A stretch of 64,000 nt of DNA from JALZVT01 sp039029135 (GCA_039029135.1 JBCCGT010000017.1:1-64000); one strand, 5' to 3'; positions 43,074-52,260 are shown, counted from the first letter of the stretch. The notes: generated by a model not told the origin, from the sequence alone. Numbers and translations are program-made.

Positions 43074-44645
43074 TCACGTGTCGCGGTAGGCGTCCCTGAC
43101 GTGGCGGCGCTGAATCTTGCCCGACGGCAGGCGCGGCAAGTCGTCTGCGAACAGCACGCGACGCGGGCACTTGAAGTGCGCGAGGCGCTCTCGGGCCCAG
43201 CTGATCAGTTCGGCGGCCAGCGCGTCGTCGGCGACATGACCGGGATGGATCTGCACTACGGTCAACACCTCTTCGCCCCACTCGTCATTCGGTACGCCGA
43301 CGGTACACAGATCAAGCACGGCGGGGTGTGACTGGATGGCGCTGTCTACTTCCTGTGGGTAGATGTTTACCCCACCAGAGATAATGAGTTCGGCGCTGCG
43401 GCCGGTGAGAAACAGATAGCCGTCGGCATCGAAATAGCCCATGTCGCCGAGCGTGAAGTAGCCGTCGCGGTAGGACTTGCCCGTTTTCTCGCTGTCGTTG
43501 AAGTATTCGAACTGGCCGCGTTCCGGCGCCCGCATGTAGATGGTGCCCACGACGTTCGCGCCGACCTCGTTGCCGTCGTCGTCGAGAATGCGGTTGTCGA
43601 ACTCCGGTCCGGGTCTGCCCACCGTTCCGGGTTTGGTCAGCCACTCCTCCGAGCCAATCAGAAATCCGCCGCCGCCTTCGGTCGCCGCGTAGTACTCCCA
43701 GATGATCGGGCCGAACCAGTCGATCATCGCTCGCTTGACGTGCACAGGGCAGGGCGCCGCGCCGTGTACGACGTAGCGCAGGCTCGAGATGTCATAGCGA
43801 TTGCGCACGTCGTCCGGCAAGGCCAGTAGCCTATGAAACATCGTCGCGACCATATGGCAGTGTGTGATTCGATGCTGCTCGATGAGCGCCAGCGTTTCCT
43901 CGGCGTCCCACTTGTCCATCATTACGATGCCGGCGCCCGCATTCAGTGGCCGGTTGATGTCGATGGCCAGCGGCGCGGCGTGATAGGCCGGCCCCGTGCA
44001 CAGATTGCGGTCGCCCGCCGCGCGGTAGCCGGCAGGCGCGACGTCCTCCCACTGCGGAGGCTCGGCGATGGCCTCGCGGCGATACACCCCTTTGGGACGG
44101 CCCGTGGTGCCCGAGGTGTAGAGCATGCGATTGCCAAGTTCGGGGTCGGCGACATCGGTCTCCGGCACGCCGGCAAGCCAGTCGTCTAGCGCGTCGAAGC
44201 CGGCCAGCGGTCCGCCGACGCTGAGGCGGAGCGAGGCACCGGGCGCGCTCGCGAGCGCCTCGATCGGCGGACCGCCGAGCGTGGCGTCGGCGATGAATGC
44301 CTTGGCCTCGCAGTTGTCGACGATGTAGCCGATCTCGTCGCCCTGTAGGTGAAAATTGATCGGCGTGAAGCGCAGGCCGATGCGATAGGCGGCGCACATC
44401 GCCTCGATGAACTCGGGTCGATTGCGCATCACGATGGCGATCGCGTCGTTGGAATGCAGGCCCGCCTCGCGCAGCCTGTGTGCGAGCTGGTTGGCGCGCG
44501 CGTTCAGCTCGGCGAAGGTGCGGGAGCCGAAGCGGGACGCTACCGCCATCTCATCCGGTCGGCGCGCCGCGTGCCAGGCGACGGCCATGCCGCGATCCCC
44601 GGCGTCGATGAGCGCCCGGCGCTCGCTGCTGCTGTAACCGTGCAT
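43074..44645 (-). CDS. AMP-dependent acyl-CoA synthetase
   Basis: A 523-residue ANL-superfamily enzyme that activates a carboxylic acid as an acyl-AMP then makes the CoA thioester. A3 loop MLYTSGTTGRPKGVY, A5 motif YYAATEGGGGFLIGSEEWL, A7/A8 YFTLGDMGYFDADGYLFLTGR and A10 LPSGKIQRR, with the ATP-ring Asp in the A7 motif. Length is typical. It is convergent with the pentapeptide gene (7 bp between stops). Substrate: fatty acid or aromatic acid, not determinable here. Confidence 0.93.
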   Translation of the reverse strand: MHGYSSSERRALIDAGDRGMAVAWHAARRPDEMAVASRFGSRTFAELNARANQLAHRLREAGLHSNDAIAIVMRNRPEFIEAMCAAYRIGLRFTPINFHLQGDEIGYIVDNCEAKAFIADATLGGPPIEALASAPGASLRLSVGGPLAGFDALDDWLAGVPETDVADPELGNRMLYTSGTTGRPKGVYRREAIAEPPQWEDVAPAGYRAAGDRNLCTGPAYHAAPLAIDINRPLNAGAGIVMMDKWDAEETLALIEQHRITHCHMVATMFHRLLALPDDVRNRYDISSLRYVVHGAAPCPVHVKRAMIDWFGPIIWEYYAATEGGGGFLIGSEEWLTKPGTVGRPGPEFDNRILDDDGNEVGANVVGTIYMRAPERGQFEYFNDSEKTGKSYRDGYFTLGDMGYFDADGYLFLTGRSAELIISGGVNIYPQEVDSAIQSHPAVLDLCTVGVPNDEWGEEVLTVVQIHPGHVADDALAAELISWARERLAHFKCPRRVLFADDLPRLPSGKIQRRHVRDAYRDT

Positions 44646-44744
44646 GATTGACGCTCCCTCTCAATGCCACCTGCGCGCAGCATAGCGCCCGCGCGCGCGC
44701 GAGGGGAACTCGACCGTTTGGGTCGCGCCGTCGGTGATTGGTCG

Positions 44745-44784
44745 CAAAAAAAGCCCCGCCGGCATTTCGCTGGCGGGGCTTTGG
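44745..44784 (-). terminator. rho-independent terminator
   Basis: On the complement, AAGCCCCGCC pairs with GGCGGGGCTT (loop with minor mismatches), followed by seven T residues (44752-44746). It ends the minus-strand envelope lipoprotein gene about 90 bp upstream. Confidence 0.9.
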
Positions 44785-44870
44785 CTTGTTGTCGGCACCT
44801 GGTCGCAGACCAGTGCTGCCGGAGCCCTCGGCAGGTGAGCCCGCCTGGCGGGCTCGACGAAAGGCTGACG

Positions 44871-45998
44871 TTAGAAGCTGAGACCCAAGCTCTTCAGGAC
44901 ATCGACCGGCACATAGTTCTGGCCCTGCGGGATGTTCTTGGACGCCGCGTAGCGGTTAACCGCTTTGATCGTGCCCGGTCCGAGCAGGCCGTCGACGTCG
45001 ACGGTGTAGCCGGCCTTGCGCAGCGCGCGCTGCAGAGCGGATACGTTGTCGCGGGTGGCGTTCACGTCACACAGTACCGTCTGCCAGGCCATCTGCGCCT
45101 CAGAGATCTTCTCGGTGCGCGTGACGGTGCGGTACTGGGCCGGAATCGGCTTGCGCACTTCGCGCGCGGGTTCGACCAGCTTGGTCACCTTGACGGTGCC
45201 GTACTCTGCGGGGATCGATACCTCGCGGGTGCTTGCGGGCGTCTTCAGCGCGCGTCGCTTGACCGTCTTGTATTCAGCGGGAACCTCGATTTCGCGAGTG
45301 CTCGCCTTGGTGTCAACGACCTGCTTGGTGATCGTCTTGTAAGAGGCCGGGACTTCGACCAGGCACATGACCTCGCCGGTACCGTTTACGGATTGCGACA
45401 CGACGGAGTTGCCGAACTGGTTCGGGTTGCCCTTCTTCCAGACTGTGTAAGCCGGCTTGTCGAGAACGCGCTCCTGCACCGTGCGGTAGGTCGCGGGGAC
45501 TTCAACGATCTTCTTGCTAGCCGGACGGACCAGGACGCGCTCGGTGACCGTCTCGTAGGTTGCCGGAATGACTTCCAGTCGAGAACTGGCCTCTTTCGTC
45601 AGGACGCGCTCGGTGCCGGATTCGTAGCGCGCCGGAATGATCGAGACGTCCTCGGACGCTTCTTTCACGAGCACGCGCTCTTCGGTCGAGCGGAAGCGCT
45701 CAGGAATCAAGACGCGTGCATAGCACTCGCCCGCGCGGGCGTTGGGTGGAAACAGGTCGCCAGGGTTAGCAACGCGCATGTTGCCGCCTTCGGAGCTGCT
45801 ATCAACCTGACCCCGCAGCGCGGCGACGCGATCTTCGCTGGCGCGCAGTTCGGCCTCAAGTTCGCGAATTCGAGCGCTGTCGCTTGCGGAACCGCTGGCG
45901 CCACTGCTCGCGGTGCTGGTGGATGTGGTCGTCGTGCCGGTGCTGCTGCACGCCGCCATGGTGAGCACGAGTGCGCTCGTGGCTATTGTCCGTATCAT
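44871..45998 (-). CDS. lipoprotein with about eight 22-residue repeats and a peptidoglycan-binding domain
   Basis: 375 residues from the ATG at 45998, preceded by AGGAGA. Lipobox MAAC (Cys about 17), Ser/Thr-rich linker, short coiled coil (IRELEAELRASEDRVAALRGQ), then repeated units of form T-x-R-V-L-x-K-x-A-S-x5-IPA-x-Y-x-T, at least eight between residues about 85 and 300. One is interrupted by a short insertion (AYTVWKKGNPNQFGNS). The C-terminal PG_binding_1 domain (ALQRALRKAGYTVDVDGLLGPGTIKAVNRYAASKN) anchors it to peptidoglycan. It should bridge the outer membrane and the wall. No enzymatic motif. Confidence 0.85.
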   Translation of the reverse strand: MIRTIATSALVLTMAACSSTGTTTTSTSTASSGASGSASDSARIRELEAELRASEDRVAALRGQVDSSSEGGNMRVANPGDLFPPNARAGECYARVLIPERFRSTEERVLVKEASEDVSIIPARYESGTERVLTKEASSRLEVIPATYETVTERVLVRPASKKIVEVPATYRTVQERVLDKPAYTVWKKGNPNQFGNSVVSQSVNGTGEVMCLVEVPASYKTITKQVVDTKASTREIEVPAEYKTVKRRALKTPASTREVSIPAEYGTVKVTKLVEPAREVRKPIPAQYRTVTRTEKISEAQMAWQTVLCDVNATRDNVSALQRALRKAGYTVDVDGLLGPGTIKAVNRYAASKNIPQGQNYVPVDVLKSLGLSF

Positions 45999-46479
45999 CA
46001 AAGTAATTCTCCTGTTGACCCTTCTATGAATCCTTTTCGGTGTCCTTTTCGAACCCCTTGGTAACCTGAGTCGAGGCGTCCCCCCTCTTGTCTCGGCGTC
46101 ATCCCGGCGAGATTTCCCGTCAGGGTGCTGAGAACGCTGAGTCGACATGCCCGCCTTTTTTTGCGGATGTCCGCCTGTTTCCGCGGATGTCCGCAGATGC
46201 CCGCCAGTCGCCGTTCGCCTGTCGTGTGGCTCAGAAATCGCATCACGAAAGAGAGCGAACGTCATCAAGCATCGCGTCGGGCGTATTCAACCAGTGCTAG
46301 CCGGCAACGCAATCGCTGTGACGCTGAATTTACAATGCCTTGACTCAGCACGGGAAGATTACGCGTTATCTAGCGGATTTTGCATCGATTTTGCACTGTT
46401 TATGGCGCGTCAGCAGACGTGCCAGAATACGCTCGAGGGGTCGCGCCAAAAGCTGTACGGGGACACGATAGGAGGATCG
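45999..46479. other. 481 bp region between divergent envelope genes
   Basis: No gene seen. It contains the ribosome site of the minus-strand lipoprotein, a duplicated 12 bp motif GCGGATGTCCGC at 46163-46174 and 46183-46194, and the ribosome site AGGAGGAT (46470-46477) of the OmpA-like gene. Confidence 0.5.
46163..46194. repeat. two copies of a 12 bp palindromic motif
   Basis: GCGGATGTCCGC occurs twice, starts 20 bp apart (two helical turns). Each is itself a near-palindrome, GCGGA-TG-TCCGC. Spacing suggests a binding site for a dimeric protein, or a relic of a short repeat. Confidence 0.4.
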
Positions 46480-47646
46480 ATGGGTCGCGTATTGACCATG
46501 TTCTTTGGTCTGCTCGGGATCGGGCTGATCTTCGCCTGGTGCATCCGCCACGCCGAGCACATCGAAGCGGAGATCCAGGCCGACGCCCAGAGCGCCCTGA
46601 CCGACGCCGGGTTCGATAGCATCACCGCCAGCGCGGACGGGCAGTTCGTCGCGCTGGCGGGCAGAGTGGCCGACGAGTCGCTTCGCGATCGCGCGATCGC
46701 GACTGTGGCCGCGCTGCCGCACGTGCTGCGGGTCGACAGCGCCCTTGGCGTCGAGGCGTTTGTTCCACCCCCGGCGCCCGACGCGACGCCCCTGCGCACC
46801 GAGCCCGATTTGTCCGACGTTGACGACTTGGCCGTCGAGCGGTTGCCTCAGGCGGTCACGCCGAATAACTCGCCGGAGACAACGGCCGCGCCCCCGGAGA
46901 GCACGTCGCTGTCGCTCGCATTCGATGGGACGGGTCGCACGGCGACGCTCAGTGGGGTCGACGCGATCGGCACGGATCTTGGCGAACAGTCACTGCTTCT
47001 ATGGCTGGGTCAGCGTCTGCCAGGATTTGTCGTGAGCGGCGCGGATGCCATCGGCACGCAAGATCTCCTGGACACCGCAGAGGCGCTGTTGCCGGGATTG
47101 GCCGATGCGCAGAGCGCCCGGCTCGACATCAGCGAAGCCGGAATCGATGTCTCCGCTGAGTGGACCACCTACGAGGCACGGGCGGCGTACGAGTCGCGCG
47201 TCGGGCTGCTGGATTCGAATGGACCGCTGCGTGGACGCGCGATCGATCTGCGGCTGGCGTCACCGGAACCGACGGCCGTCGGCTGTCAGGCCGCGTTCGA
47301 CGATGCCTTAAATCTGCGGACGATCCGCTTTGCCTCCGGCCGTGCGGTGATCGAGGCCAATAGCCTGCCCCTGCTGAATCGATTGCTGGAGGTGCTGCAG
47401 GCCTGCGACGTCGCCATCGTCATTGCAGGCCACACGGATGCCACGGGCGACGCCGCGCTCAACGAGCGCCTGAGTCTCAGGCGCGCCGAAGCGGTACGCC
47501 GATACCTCGTCGAGCGCGGCGCGGAGCGCGCGCGCATCGAGGTCGCGGGCTTCGGCGCCAGCCAGCCGATTGCCAGCAACGCGACCACCAACGGCCGCCG
47601 TCAAAACCGTCGCATCGAATTTCGCGTCGTAAGGAACCCACAATGA
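46480..47646 (+). CDS. BON-domain OmpA-family protein
   Basis: 388 residues from the ATG at 46480 behind AGGAGGAT. The upstream open frame is not supported. One N-terminal membrane helix (about 5-22), a BON domain (about 30-85, RVADESLRDRAIATVAALPHV), a Pro/Thr linker, a second BON-like alpha/beta part (about 150-260), then the OmpA C-terminal peptidoglycan-binding domain with IRFASGRAVIEANSL, IAGHTDATGDAALNERLSLRRAEAVRRYLVERG and GRRQNRRIEFRV. It is an envelope protein tethered to the inner membrane. ATGA overlap with the next gene. Confidence 0.88.
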   Translation: MGRVLTMFFGLLGIGLIFAWCIRHAEHIEAEIQADAQSALTDAGFDSITASADGQFVALAGRVADESLRDRAIATVAALPHVLRVDSALGVEAFVPPPAPDATPLRTEPDLSDVDDLAVERLPQAVTPNNSPETTAAPPESTSLSLAFDGTGRTATLSGVDAIGTDLGEQSLLLWLGQRLPGFVVSGADAIGTQDLLDTAEALLPGLADAQSARLDISEAGIDVSAEWTTYEARAAYESRVGLLDSNGPLRGRAIDLRLASPEPTAVGCQAAFDDALNLRTIRFASGRAVIEANSLPLLNRLLEVLQACDVAIVIAGHTDATGDAALNERLSLRRAEAVRRYLVERGAERARIEVAGFGASQPIASNATTNGRRQNRRIEFRVVRNPQ

Positions 47647-49286
47647 GCTACTTACTCGGCAAAATCCTGGTCTGCCTGCTACTCGCGTTTCTGCTGGGCA
47701 TCGCGATCGGCTGGCTGCTGCGGCGCATAGGTGCTGTGAAGATGCAGCAGGGCTATGAAACCCGTCTCGACGACGCGGACGGGCGCATCGGTTCGCTGGA
47801 GCAGATGGTTAGCGATCGGGACAGTCGCCTTGGCGCCATCGATGCGGAACTTGTCAGCGTGCGTGATTCGATCCCCCCGCTGGAGAAGACGATCGCTGAG
47901 CGCGACGAACAGGTTCTGAATCTGACGCTGGATCGCGATACCTGGCGCGAGCGAGTGCCCGAACTCGAGTCACAGCTACAGTCCGCGACAGGGGAACGCG
48001 ACGAGGTGGTCGCGGAGCTGCGTGTCGCCCAGGAATCGCTCGACGGTGCACGAACGGAACTGATGGCTGCACAGGAAACCCACGTCATTGAGCTGGAAGA
48101 GGTGAAAAAAGACCTCAACGAACGCGTGACGCGACTGAGCGCGGCGGAGGCGGAAATCGCGGCCGGGCAGGCGACCAGCCAAGGTCTGCAGTCCACGCTG
48201 GATGAGCTGACTGCGGCAGGCACCCGGGAGCGTGAGGCGCTGCAAGCCGAGCTTGCAAGTGTACGGCAGGCGGAGAGCGACGCGAAGGACAGCGCCAACG
48301 CCGCGGCGGCGAACCGGATTGCCTCACAGGATGCCACTATTGTTAGTCTCAACGGCGACCTTCGTAGTCGGGAGCTGACCATCGAGCAGTTGCGCGATCG
48401 CGCAGCACAGGTCGAGCGCGACGCGCGCGAGCGAGTGCGCTCCACGGCGAGTCAGGACGCCCTGATTGCGCAGCTGCAGCGGGACCTCGCCGCTTCCCAA
48501 CAGCGCAGCGACAGCCAGGCCGCGGATCGCGAACTGGCCCGTACGGAACTGCGACTGGCCAACTCTGCGCGTCGTCAGCTCGATCAGGAGCAGGCGCGCC
48601 TACGAGAACAGCTGCGACTGGTCGGCGCACGCTTGGATACCGCCGGCGCCCAGGCGGCGGCCGAGCGCGCCACCGGCAGACGCGCGCTGGCTGCGCTCGG
48701 CGCGCGCTCACCTGGGGCGGCGGATGGGGATGCTCGCAGCACGCTGCGGATCAGCGAGTCAGCGCGGCGTCAGGCGCTCGCCGACTTACGTCGCAAACAA
48801 GAGCGCATCGACCGGCTCGAAGCGCAGCACCGCGGCGACCGGGGCGATCACGACGCGGCGATTCTGGCGTCCCTGCACGCCGGTACGGCTGCCGCCGGTG
48901 GCGCCGCATCAGCGCCGCACGTGGAACTGGCGGAACAGCGCCGCACCCCAGACGTCAGCTTCACGGCATCCGACCGGCCGGAGCGTGGGCAGTCTGGCGT
49001 CGGGTCGGTTGTTGAGACAGCGGCCGGATCGGACGCCACGCGATTTCTCACGTCGGCCCCAGCCGAGGTCGATGATCTGCAGGCCATCAGCGGCATCGGT
49101 AAGAAACTTAGCGGCCTCCTGAACTCGCTGGGCATCTATCAGTTTCGACAGGTGGCCGCACTGACGCGTGATGACATCGACTGGCTCGACGAGCGGCTGC
49201 GCTTCAAGGGTCGAATTGATCGCGATAACTGGCTGCAGCAAGCGCGGGAACTGCATCGCGCAAAGTATGGCGCCGACCCTGAGTGA
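47643..49286 (+). CDS. membrane-anchored coiled-coil protein with C-terminal helix-hairpin-helix domain
   Basis: 547 residues. One N-terminal helix (about 7-27) then a very long coiled coil (about 45-400) rich in Glu/Arg/Ala heptads, then a C-terminal segment DDLQAISGIGKKLSGLLNSLGIYQFRQVAALT, a helix-hairpin-helix of the type labelled predicted flap endonuclease-1-like 5' DNA nuclease, though it has no nuclease residues. It could bind DNA or ribosomal RNA at the membrane. Translated with the OmpA-like protein (ATGA overlap), so the pair may form an envelope complex. Confidence 0.83.
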   Translation: MSYLLGKILVCLLLAFLLGIAIGWLLRRIGAVKMQQGYETRLDDADGRIGSLEQMVSDRDSRLGAIDAELVSVRDSIPPLEKTIAERDEQVLNLTLDRDTWRERVPELESQLQSATGERDEVVAELRVAQESLDGARTELMAAQETHVIELEEVKKDLNERVTRLSAAEAEIAAGQATSQGLQSTLDELTAAGTREREALQAELASVRQAESDAKDSANAAAANRIASQDATIVSLNGDLRSRELTIEQLRDRAAQVERDARERVRSTASQDALIAQLQRDLAASQQRSDSQAADRELARTELRLANSARRQLDQEQARLREQLRLVGARLDTAGAQAAAERATGRRALAALGARSPGAADGDARSTLRISESARRQALADLRRKQERIDRLEAQHRGDRGDHDAAILASLHAGTAAAGGAASAPHVELAEQRRTPDVSFTASDRPERGQSGVGSVVETAAGSDATRFLTSAPAEVDDLQAISGIGKKLSGLLNSLGIYQFRQVAALTRDDIDWLDERLRFKGRIDRDNWLQQARELHRAKYGADPE

Positions 49287-49307
49287 CGCCTCGGCGGGCG
49301 TCCCTGT

Positions 49308-50264
49308 TCAGTCCGTTCGCGTCTGCGCAATGGGTAGGCAAACGCGAAAGGTGCTGCCGCTGCCCGGTTCGCTGTCGACTTCCAGGCGACCACCCATCTC
49401 CTGGATGATCCCGAAAGAGATCGACAGGCCGAGTCCGGTCCCTTCTCCTACCGGTTTGGTGGTGAAGAATGGTTCGAACAGCTTGTTCATGTGTTCGGGT
49501 TCGATACCGACGCCGTTGTCTTCGACTTCGATCACACACTCCTTGTCGCCGTCGAAGCTGCGCACAGCGATCTTCCCGCCTTCCTCGATGGCCTGACCGG
49601 CGTTGACGATGAGGTTCAGCAGGACCTGCACCAGCCTGCCGCTGTCGCCCATGGACATGGCCTGGCAATCGTAACTCTCGATCACCTCGCACCGGTACTT
49701 GAGCTGATTTCTCGCGAGGGTCAGCGCGGAGCGCGCGCAGTCATTCAGATTGATCGGTGTGTGGTGCTCATCGCCCGTGTGGGCGAACGTCTTCAGGCTG
49801 TCGACGATGGTCTTGATGCGCTCCAGGCCCGTGCGGGTTTCGTCGATCAGTTCGAGCGCGTCCGTTGCGACATAGTCAAGCTCTTCCTCTCTGCAGTGAT
49901 CGCGAAACTCGGCGAGTTCACTCGACTGCGCCCCGTCGGCCAACTCTACGGCGCGAATCAGCGTTGGCAGGTACTCGGCCAGCGTGTTGAGATTGCTCTG
50001 TACGAAACCGATTGGATTGTTGATCTCGTGAGCGACGCCCGCTGACATCACGCCCAGCGAGGCCATCTTCTCTTGCTGGACGAGCTGTTCCTGATTCCGC
50101 TCCAGATTTTCGATCGCTTCCTGGAGCTGACAGTTGGACTGGTAGAGTTCGCGGGCGCGATCCTCCAGCAGGCGTTCAGCCTTCTTGCGCCTGTTGCGCT
50201 CGCGCCTGAAGGCGTTCTCCAGCGCGCCCGCCGAGGGTTCTGGGGGCGAGGGCGCGGTGTTCAT
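49308..50264 (-). CDS. histidine kinase of the H-NOX cassette (NtrB/HnoK-like)
   Basis: 318 residues from the ATG at 50264, which overlaps the H-NOX stop by ATGA; the upstream frame is a shadow. No membrane segment: soluble, with an N-terminal coiled coil (about 15-65), HisKA with phospho-acceptor His79 in VAHEINNPIGFVQSNL, N-box NLIVNAGQAIEEGG, G1 DNGVGIEPEH and FFTTKPVGEGTGLGLSISFGI. In characterised systems the kinase of an H-NOX pair autophosphorylates and is inhibited by NO-bound H-NOX. The same regulation is inferred here from the arrangement. Confidence 0.9.
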   Translation of the reverse strand: MNTAPSPPEPSAGALENAFRRERNRRKKAERLLEDRARELYQSNCQLQEAIENLERNQEQLVQQEKMASLGVMSAGVAHEINNPIGFVQSNLNTLAEYLPTLIRAVELADGAQSSELAEFRDHCREEELDYVATDALELIDETRTGLERIKTIVDSLKTFAHTGDEHHTPINLNDCARSALTLARNQLKYRCEVIESYDCQAMSMGDSGRLVQVLLNLIVNAGQAIEEGGKIAVRSFDGDKECVIEVEDNGVGIEPEHMNKLFEPFFTTKPVGEGTGLGLSISFGIIQEMGGRLEVDSEPGSGSTFRVCLPIAQTRTD

Positions 50265-50800
50265 GCAGCAAGGCGAAGCTTCAGCGTGCAGTGATCGCCG
50301 CCGTCGTGCATACAGACGCTGTGATCGAGCTCGAAGCTGGTCTTGTAGTGATCGGCGGCGCCCTGGATGAGTCCCTCTGCGAGCCGGCAAAGCTTTCTCG
50401 GTGAACGATACGTCATGGTCAGCTCGCGGAGGTCGTCATCACCATAGTCGAAGCTAGGCAGGTTGGCTTCCGGCATCAGTTTGCGAACCTCGACGTGGAT
50501 GACCGAATCGACGGTCAATAGAAACTCCCGCAGCGAGTACTCGGGTTTGAAGAACTCCGGATAGTTTTCGAAGAAGTACGGCACCATGTAGCGGCCGAAA
50601 GCGAACACGAGATCGTTCGCGTCGAAACCCGTTGCCTCAGAAGCCGCACCGACCAGCGCGAACAGGTCCTCGTCGGCGTAGGATTCCGTCGCGACGAATT
50701 CGCCGTCCAGTTCGGTCTGTTGTAGGAGCGCATCCCAAGCGGCGATGCCGAACTGTTCCTCGACCATCTCGCCCAAGATATTGAAAACCACGCCTTTCAC
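50261..50800 (-). CDS. haem nitric-oxide/oxygen-binding protein (H-NOX)
   Basis: 179 residues, a standalone H-NOX (HNOB). Numbering coincides with the classical family: proximal haem ligand His102 in SVIHVEVRKL, Pro115, and the propionate-binding Tyr131, Ser133, Arg135 of YRSPR. Residue 140 is Leu where O2-binding members have Tyr, so NO-selective binding is predicted. Cys138, His160, Cys163 and Cys171 match the zinc-binding set described for Shewanella H-NOX. Cytosolic NO sensor controlling the kinase encoded downstream. Confidence 0.95.
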   Translation of the reverse strand: MKGVVFNILGEMVEEQFGIAAWDALLQQTELDGEFVATESYADEDLFALVGAASEATGFDANDLVFAFGRYMVPYFFENYPEFFKPEYSLREFLLTVDSVIHVEVRKLMPEANLPSFDYGDDDLRELTMTYRSPRKLCRLAEGLIQGAADHYKTSFELDHSVCMHDGGDHCTLKLRLAA

Positions 50801-50827
50801 GATTCGATCCTCATCGCGCCGGCGGCG

Positions 50828-52189
50828 CTAGTCCTTGTGTATGTAGATGTTCAGGTCGCCGCGCACCGATTCCGAGAGGTTGATGATCTTGCCAATCACG
50901 GCATCGGTCAGGACCAGGTCCTTGTTCAGAACCAGAACGCCTGCGGGTGTCAGCAGCGGCCGGCTGAGCCGCATTCCCGGAGTCAGCATGCGCGGGTCCA
51001 TGCGGATTTCCAGCAGCTCGATATCCGTATCGTCCACCCGCTGCAGCGCGACCTCGAAATGCTCAATGAGGCTTGGCGCATAGCGCTCGCCCGCCGCGTC
51101 GCGAATGAAGCCAATCGCCTCTGCGGGCGTTAGTGCGCGCGCCTCTAGGCGACCGGCCAGCAGATCGTGGTAGTCGCGCGCGAGCGCCAGGATCTGTGAT
51201 TCGAGTGGGATCCCGTCGCCGACTCTGCCGTCGGGGTAGCCCTCACCCCCGTGGCGTTCGTGCTGATTGCGGATGATCCGCGCGGCGTGGGCGAGTTTGG
51301 GCATACGCATCAGCAGCGCTTCGGCCAACACGGGATGCTGCTCGAATTCCGCGCGCTTTTCATCGCGCAGCAGTCGTGAGGGAATCTCCAGGAGGTGATC
51401 CGCGAGACCCACTCGACCGAGCCGATGTAGCAACGTGGCGTGGCGCAGCGCATCGACTGCCTCGGCGTCCAGACCCGCTTCCTCGGCGACCGCCAGCGCC
51501 AGAGCGCGCTTCTGGTCGAGATCGGCACAACCCTCGGGATCCCGTAGTTCGACGATGCTCGCGATCAGGTCGACCATCGCGTTGTGTCCGTCAGCGAGTT
51601 CCTTTACGGCGGCTTCGAGCTGTGAGTGGGACTGATTCAGCGCCAGGGTGCGTCGCTCGACGCGGGCCTCAAGCTCGCCGTTAAGCGTCTTGAGATGTTC
51701 CGCCTGCTGCTGCGTCAGCGCGCGCAGATGGTCGCGTTCCCTTCGAGCGTCGATTTGCTCGATCAGGTCCTGTGCCACCTCGATGAGCCGTGTGTCGTCC
51801 CAGGGCTTCGACAGATAGGTCGAGATCTTGCCCTCGTTGATCGCACGTACGGTGGATTCGATGTCCGAGTAGCCCGTCAAGAGTACTCGCTTGGTCGCCG
51901 GATAGAGCGTGGCCACCTGCGCGAGAAATTCCGCGCCCGTCATCTCTGGCATCAGCATGTCAGAGAAGACGATGTCGATCGGTTCGGCCTCGAGCAGAGC
52001 CAGGCCTTCCTTGCCCGACGCTGCGGTAATGACGTTCACCGGCAGCTTACGCAGCGCGCGCTTGAGCGCCTTGCAAATGTTCGCTTCGTCGTCGACGGTC
52101 AGCAGGGTAGGCCGACGATCAGCCGCTTTTGTGGCCTGCAAGTTGATGGCATTGACTCCGGTGGCGGGCTGCACCTTGAGTCTAGTCAC
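50828..52189 (-). CDS. response regulator with degenerate HD-GYP domain (HnoD-like)
   Basis: 453 residues. The receiver domain (about 28-145) keeps VDDEANICKAL, the phospho-acceptor Asp77 in IVFSDMLMPEMTG and the Lys of YLSKPWDD. A coiled coil (about 150-205) leads into an HD-GYP-like domain. The catalytic HD pair is His255-Arg256 instead of His-Asp, in LLHRLGRVGLAD, and the first-helix His of the usual RDxxTxxH region is missing (RDPEGCADLDQ). The GYP motif GGEGYPDG is kept. c-di-GMP hydrolysis is unlikely. Shewanella HnoD is also a degenerate HD-GYP receiver protein with an allosteric role. Confidence 0.9.
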   Translation of the reverse strand: MTRLKVQPATGVNAINLQATKAADRRPTLLTVDDEANICKALKRALRKLPVNVITAASGKEGLALLEAEPIDIVFSDMLMPEMTGAEFLAQVATLYPATKRVLLTGYSDIESTVRAINEGKISTYLSKPWDDTRLIEVAQDLIEQIDARRERDHLRALTQQQAEHLKTLNGELEARVERRTLALNQSHSQLEAAVKELADGHNAMVDLIASIVELRDPEGCADLDQKRALALAVAEEAGLDAEAVDALRHATLLHRLGRVGLADHLLEIPSRLLRDEKRAEFEQHPVLAEALLMRMPKLAHAARIIRNQHERHGGEGYPDGRVGDGIPLESQILALARDYHDLLAGRLEARALTPAEAIGFIRDAAGERYAPSLIEHFEVALQRVDDTDIELLEIRMDPRMLTPGMRLSRPLLTPAGVLVLNKDLVLTDAVIGKIINLSESVRGDLNIYIHKD

Positions 52190-52260
52190 CCGACCGTTTT
52201 CGGCCTCGCGCTGTTGTGAACGGCGTCACATCGCCGCGGTGGAATCGTCGCGGTTGCGCG

